This document shows positions 5,430 through 8,702 of a stretch of 8,702 nucleotides of DNA, piece after piece. Numbering within the stretch: position 1 is the first letter of the stretch; each line of letters opens with the position of its first letter. Source of the DNA: an uncultured Porphyromonadaceae bacterium (GTDB lineage: Bacteria; Bacteroidota; Bacteroidia; Bacteroidales; Muribaculaceae); NCBI GenBank assembly GCA_947176355.1, contig CAMWQY010000099.1:1-8702 (forward strand), given 5' to 3'. The notes beneath the pieces are model-generated. The model saw only the letters and a program-made list of their open reading frames with translations, did not search any database and was not told the DNA's origin. The position numbers and the translations under genes were made by a program.

Positions 5430-8400
5430 TTATTTCTTCATCACTTTCTTGACGGTTCCGTCTGCTTCGATGACGATGTTGAGTCCTGATTGCATTGAGC
5501 TTATCTTCAGACCTTGAGGAGTGTAAATGCCTGCAGGCACTCTCTTGATTCCTTCTGTGAGGGATTCTACGCCTGAATTGCCTTCATAATTTAATTTACA
5601 TTCAAGAAGAAGGAACTCATGATAGCCTCCTGCATTTGTCTGGTCGACAAATGATATGACATATTTGCCATTTTCAGGGATGGAGAATTCAAATTCATGT
5701 TCCTCTTCTGCGGAGAGATCAGCAGAAGTGTTGCCGTTCGCATTCACATTGGTAGTGAATATCTCAGACTGCGCTGAAGCATTGTCAGAGTCAAGATTTC
5801 TGATTATCACCTTATAAATAGGATGTTCTTTCCATGCCGCCATTGCAAAGGTGAGTTTATAGTCGCCTGCTTCAAGGTCAAGAGGATATTTGGATTGTAC
5901 GCCATATTCTGCCCTTCCATTGCGCCAATACAGGGCTTTCCCTTGATATCCTGTGAAATCCTTGAAAGTGCGTGCTCCCATCCCGTAAGACTGTGGATAT
6001 TCATGTATCTCATTGTTTTCTTGGATACATTGCCACCCTTCAGGAATAGTTCCGTTGGCTACATTTCTAAAGTCGAGTTTATAGACAGATGTGGTATCGA
6101 CAAAGACCGGTTGGATTGTTACGTTGTCGTCAGGCATAATGAAGGATATTTCGCCTGATTCTCCGATTTCGATAGTAGCTGACATTGAATAGAATACTGA
6201 ATTTACTATTTTCAGTTCCTTAAGAGCATATCCTTCTTGCGGATTTACGGTAAGAGTGACTTTATCCCCCTCAGCTGCTTCACTGAGATCAGCCTTTACA
6301 GAGCCGTTTTCTGCATCTCTCACCGTCACAAGGAATTTTTCTTCCTCAGTACCCTTTGGTATGTAGATTATTTGGTCGATGGTCGGAGAGGTAGCACCGG
6401 TATTTGTAAGAATCAGAGTGTTTGTGCCTTCTTTCAATGAAGCGGGCACCTTGATCTTTGTCCATTCATTCTTCTTCACCTTGTCAAGGGTTATGCTATG
6501 CACTTCTCCGTTGATAGAAACCTCAAAATCTCCGGATTTGGAGGTATTACAATAGCGTATGGCGACGTCGTAGTCACCGGCTTCTCGTAGATTTAACTCA
6601 TGTCTTAGTGAAGCCTGTGTGTTCGTACCCATTTCTACGTAGCCTAATCCGGCAAACTGGTTATAGTCGGGTGCCCACCATCCGGAATTAGTGAAAGCGA
6701 CATTCTTGACATTCTTATAGTCCATGTTTTCTGCCTCTATGATTACGCTGCCATTAAATGCCTCAGGTTGCTTTGGAATAGGCAAGCTATAATCAGAAGG
6801 TATAGCATCGTTAGCATCTTTCCTGTCGGCATTTCCTTGACAGAAAACGGTGACATCCACCGGACCAAGATGCCTTACATTTAGTGTATAAGTATTCTTT
6901 TCCTCATTATAGCTGCTTGTGACAGAAGCGTAATAGTCGCCATGCTTATTGACCTTATATGAGGGCTCAGCGCTAAGACCGTGGATTCTGATTACGTCCA
7001 TTCGTCTCGTTGTGGTGTCGTTTCTGAAGTTGTTCAGATAGAAATCAATATGATCTTCATATTCTCTGATTACACCTGACGAAAGTATATTGTATTTCAA
7101 TTCAAGAGTATCGCAAGTGTTATATTTGAGTGGAATTTTTGCGGTGGCAGATTTTCCGGTGATGTTTGAATAAGGAGTATAAGTGACGAGCTGGTTGCGG
7201 AAACGATTGACATATAAATCTCCCACAGACACTTCAGGATAATACTGATTAAACTCGTCAGTCTTCTTCTTCATGGTGTTCCAGCGGGTATTACGGGTGG
7301 ATTTATTCACGAGCGCCGGAATTTGCTTCGCTAAATCATCGTAAGCTTCAAGCATTACAGGAATAGTGCCGTAGCGACCGCTCTTTTTTAAGTAGAGATA
7401 ATTGTCCATCCAATATCCGTTGTTTCTGTTGAAGGGGTCTGTCTGCTTATAAAGACCGTCGTAAAGGTTATCCCATGCTGCATATTTGTCTTCATCATTT
7501 CCTCCCGTGACATCATTGATGACAGCAATTTTTGTCTTTTCTACTACTTCTTGTCTTGTAGGGATATACATTGAGCCATCAATGATTTTGCCAAACATGT
7601 CAAGCCAAATGCCGTCGAAGTTCGGGAATTTTCCCCAGTTGCGACGTTGGTAGCCATTGACGGTCGAATTGTTGAGATTCTGGAAATCTTCAGTCCAGAT
7701 TAGCTCCGGACCGTCCCAAACGGCGCCACCGTTGACACATGTCTGCTCCATGACTGTTCCGATACCGGCTGCTCCGGGATAGGGCTTGGTGTTTTCTCCG
7801 CATATATCGCTGAGTGCTCCGTTCCAGCCGCAATTGTCGTAGCGAACTCCATAGTTGTTGGCAAGGCCTGCTACGAAGGGACCCCAAGAGACACTTTCGT
7901 TGTTGTAGAAGCAGCTGCTTGTAGTGTATTTATAAAGCCATAGGATAGCTTCCGGATAAGCCTGACAAGCTTTGCGCAAGTCAGCGTTGCGTTTCATCAT
8001 GCCCAAGGGATTCAGAGGGTGGCTCCAGACATTACCGCAGAAACTTACAGTCAGAAAGCCTCCATATTTGTGCGACATTTCTACAAGCTTTGCAAACAAT
8101 GCGATACGAGATTCCTGGGTGCTGCTGCTCTTGTCGCCCGGCTCGTCAAAGCCCCAGAACTGTTCGGCATAGTTCCAGCCCAAGAAATTAGGATAAGTCT
8201 TGAAGAAGTATTCGAATGTCTCCAAGTCGTCATCTTGAATGTGGGTATGGCCGCCACTGGCAGGCTGGCAAGTAAACCAAAGGCCGTTGTGCTGGCATAC
8301 GGATGCCCAAGATTTATATGTGCGGACTGCTGAGCGAGGCATCCTGTACATATTTGTCTCTTTGTCATACTGGCATGATAGAGAAAGATTCATGCACACG

Positions 8401-8573
8401 TATGGTTTGATCTCATCAGGGATTAAATTAATGATTTTTTGTGGGTCAGCTGAATTCCACACATCTATGTGGATCATCCACATTGGATTCCTGTTGTCGA
8501 TCGGACGCCGGGTTTGGGCTGAAAGCCCAAGGCTTAAAACCGATATCAGGAGGCAAAATAAAATTCGCTTCAT
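5430..8573 (-). CDS. Large multimodular GH98 endo-glycosidase with CBM35/6-like, InlB-repeat-like and jelly-roll domains
   Basis: The 1047-residue secreted protein has a signal peptide at 1-20 (cleavage near LSA|Q). The GH98 catalytic domain is about 21-345, with MIHIDVWNSADPQK, QPASGGH, NYAEQFWGFD, RYDNCGW and DGPELIW. The likely catalytic residues E137, D246 and E290 are all present. The GH98 C-terminal beta domain is about 350-580 (FYLNNFRND, VTSSYN, VRHLGPVDV). A CBM35/CBM6-like module follows at about 608-740, from VIIEAENMDY to TIDQIIYIP. Residues about 745-826 resemble a divergent InlB B-repeat (VTVRDAENGSV, EGDKVTLTVNP, GYALKEL, FIMPDDNVTI). Residues about 828-997 form a further beta-rich domain (LDFRNVANGTIPEGW ... 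GGYHEFLLLECKL). The tail (1001-1047; GIYTPQGLKIS ... GTVKKVMKK) differs from that of the plus-strand GH98. Its catalytic domain is clearly paralogous to that enzyme: 25 of 45 residues are identical over the first conserved block. It probably acts on the same backbone with different branch tolerance, which is inference. The start codon at 8571-8573 has an AT-rich leader. Confidence 0.93.
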   Translation of the reverse strand: MKRILFCLLISVLSLGLSAQTRRPIDNRNPMWMIHIDVWNSADPQKIINLIPDEIKPYVCMNLSLSCQYDKETNMYRMPRSAVRTYKSWASVCQHNGLWFTCQPASGGHTHIQDDDLETFEYFFKTYPNFLGWNYAEQFWGFDEPGDKSSSTQESRIALFAKLVEMSHKYGGFLTVSFCGNVWSHPLNPLGMMKRNADLRKACQAYPEAILWLYKYTTSSCFYNNESVSWGPFVAGLANNYGVRYDNCGWNGALSDICGENTKPYPGAAGIGTVMEQTCVNGGAVWDGPELIWTEDFQNLNNSTVNGYQRRNWGKFPNFDGIWLDMFGKIIDGSMYIPTRQEVVEKTKIAVINDVTGGNDEDKYAAWDNLYDGLYKQTDPFNRNNGYWMDNYLYLKKSGRYGTIPVMLEAYDDLAKQIPALVNKSTRNTRWNTMKKKTDEFNQYYPEVSVGDLYVNRFRNQLVTYTPYSNITGKSATAKIPLKYNTCDTLELKYNILSSGVIREYEDHIDFYLNNFRNDTTTRRMDVIRIHGLSAEPSYKVNKHGDYYASVTSSYNEEKNTYTLNVRHLGPVDVTVFCQGNADRKDANDAIPSDYSLPIPKQPEAFNGSVIIEAENMDYKNVKNVAFTNSGWWAPDYNQFAGLGYVEMGTNTQASLRHELNLREAGDYDVAIRYCNTSKSGDFEVSINGEVHSITLDKVKKNEWTKIKVPASLKEGTNTLILTNTGATSPTIDQIIYIPKGTEEEKFLVTVRDAENGSVKADLSEAAEGDKVTLTVNPQEGYALKELKIVNSVFYSMSATIEIGESGEISFIMPDDNVTIQPVFVDTTSVYKLDFRNVANGTIPEGWQCIQENNEIHEYPQSYGMGARTFKDFTGYQGKALYWRNGRAEYGVQSKYPLDLEAGDYKLTFAMAAWKEHPIYKVIIRNLDSDNASAQSEIFTTNVNANGNTSADLSAEEEHEFEFSIPENGKYVISFVDQTNAGGYHEFLLLECKLNYEGNSGVESLTEGIKRVPAGIYTPQGLKISSMQSGLNIVIEADGTVKKVMKK

Positions 8574-8645
8574 AATGTAATGTATTTTTACTTTAAATAA
8601 ACTATTATCAATAATGCGTAACTATTCAGCGAATATCTTTTTAGG

Positions 8646-8670
8646 TCTCACACAGAGGGCACACGGAGCT
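8646..8670 (-). promoter_or_regulatory. Tandem 9-bp direct repeat upstream of the large GH98 gene (possible operator or dispersed repeat)
   Basis: Read on the minus strand, ctccgtgtg (8660-8668) and ctctgtgtg (8649-8657) form a direct repeat with one mismatch and an 11-bp period, about one helical turn, some 76-95 nt upstream of the GH98 start. Direct repeats with helical phasing suit binding by an AraC-type or hybrid two-component regulator of the kind that controls Bacteroidales polysaccharide loci. A dispersed repeat unrelated to this gene is an equal possibility. I found no clear Bacteroides-type promoter (TTTG / TAnnTTTG) nearby. Confidence 0.3.
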
Positions 8671-8702
8671 TTTTATTCTTATAGATATTCATAAATGAGG
8701 TG

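Noticed and set aside
8239..8580. Plus-strand frame of 113 codons antisense to the GH98 signal peptide and catalytic start
   Set aside because: It is a shadow of a well-supported coding region and shows no independent features.
8574..8645. Promoter -7 element tagtttat upstream of the large GH98
   Set aside because: It matches only part of the consensus and has no -33 element at the proper distance.

Overview
The window looks like a polysaccharide-utilisation region from a gut member of the order Bacteroidales, most probably the Muribaculaceae/Prevotella/Bacteroides side. Support for this: signal peptides ending in ANAQ or LSAQ, A-rich leaders without Shine-Dalgarno sequences, GH98 enzymes carrying Bacteroidales-style C-terminal tails, and a GH10-type protein with a carbohydrate-binding module spliced into the barrel. 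The genus cannot be fixed from this sequence.

Left to right: (1) positions 1-1527 (+) hold the 3' part of a large GH10-xylanase-like protein with an inserted beta-sandwich module. Aligned by motif, both catalytic glutamates are asparagine and the other active-site His and Trp positions are also replaced. It is probably a glycan-binding pseudoenzyme. (2) 1528-1666 is a gap with two short palindromes that look like a dispersed intergenic repeat. (3) 1667-2854 (+) encodes a secreted acidic protein of unknown family, with two probable beta-sandwich regions and a C-terminal sorting-type tail. It is followed by a strong terminator (2878-2921). (4) 2987-5347 (+) encodes a GH98 glycosidase with a CBM35/6-like domain and nearly the same C-terminal tail as the preceding protein. 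(5) A bidirectional terminator (5371-5406) separates it from (6) 5430-8573 (-), a second, longer GH98 with extra C-terminal modules, transcribed convergently. (7) 8574-8702 is the leader of that gene and contains a tandem 9-bp direct repeat.

A working model, which is inference: the genes serve capture and endo-cleavage of one complex glycan. GH98 is known both as endo-beta-1,4-galactosidase on blood-group antigens and as endo-beta-1,4-xylanase on complex arabinoxylan. The GH10-derived neighbour favours xylan. The GH10-like protein would hold the chain at the cell surface, the small two-domain protein may be an accessory binder, and the two GH98 enzymes would cut the backbone. No SusC/SusD pair or regulator lies inside the window, so assignment to a complete locus depends on sequence beyond the left edge.

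The most unusual item is the systematically inactivated GH10 scaffold, kept as a long intact reading frame.
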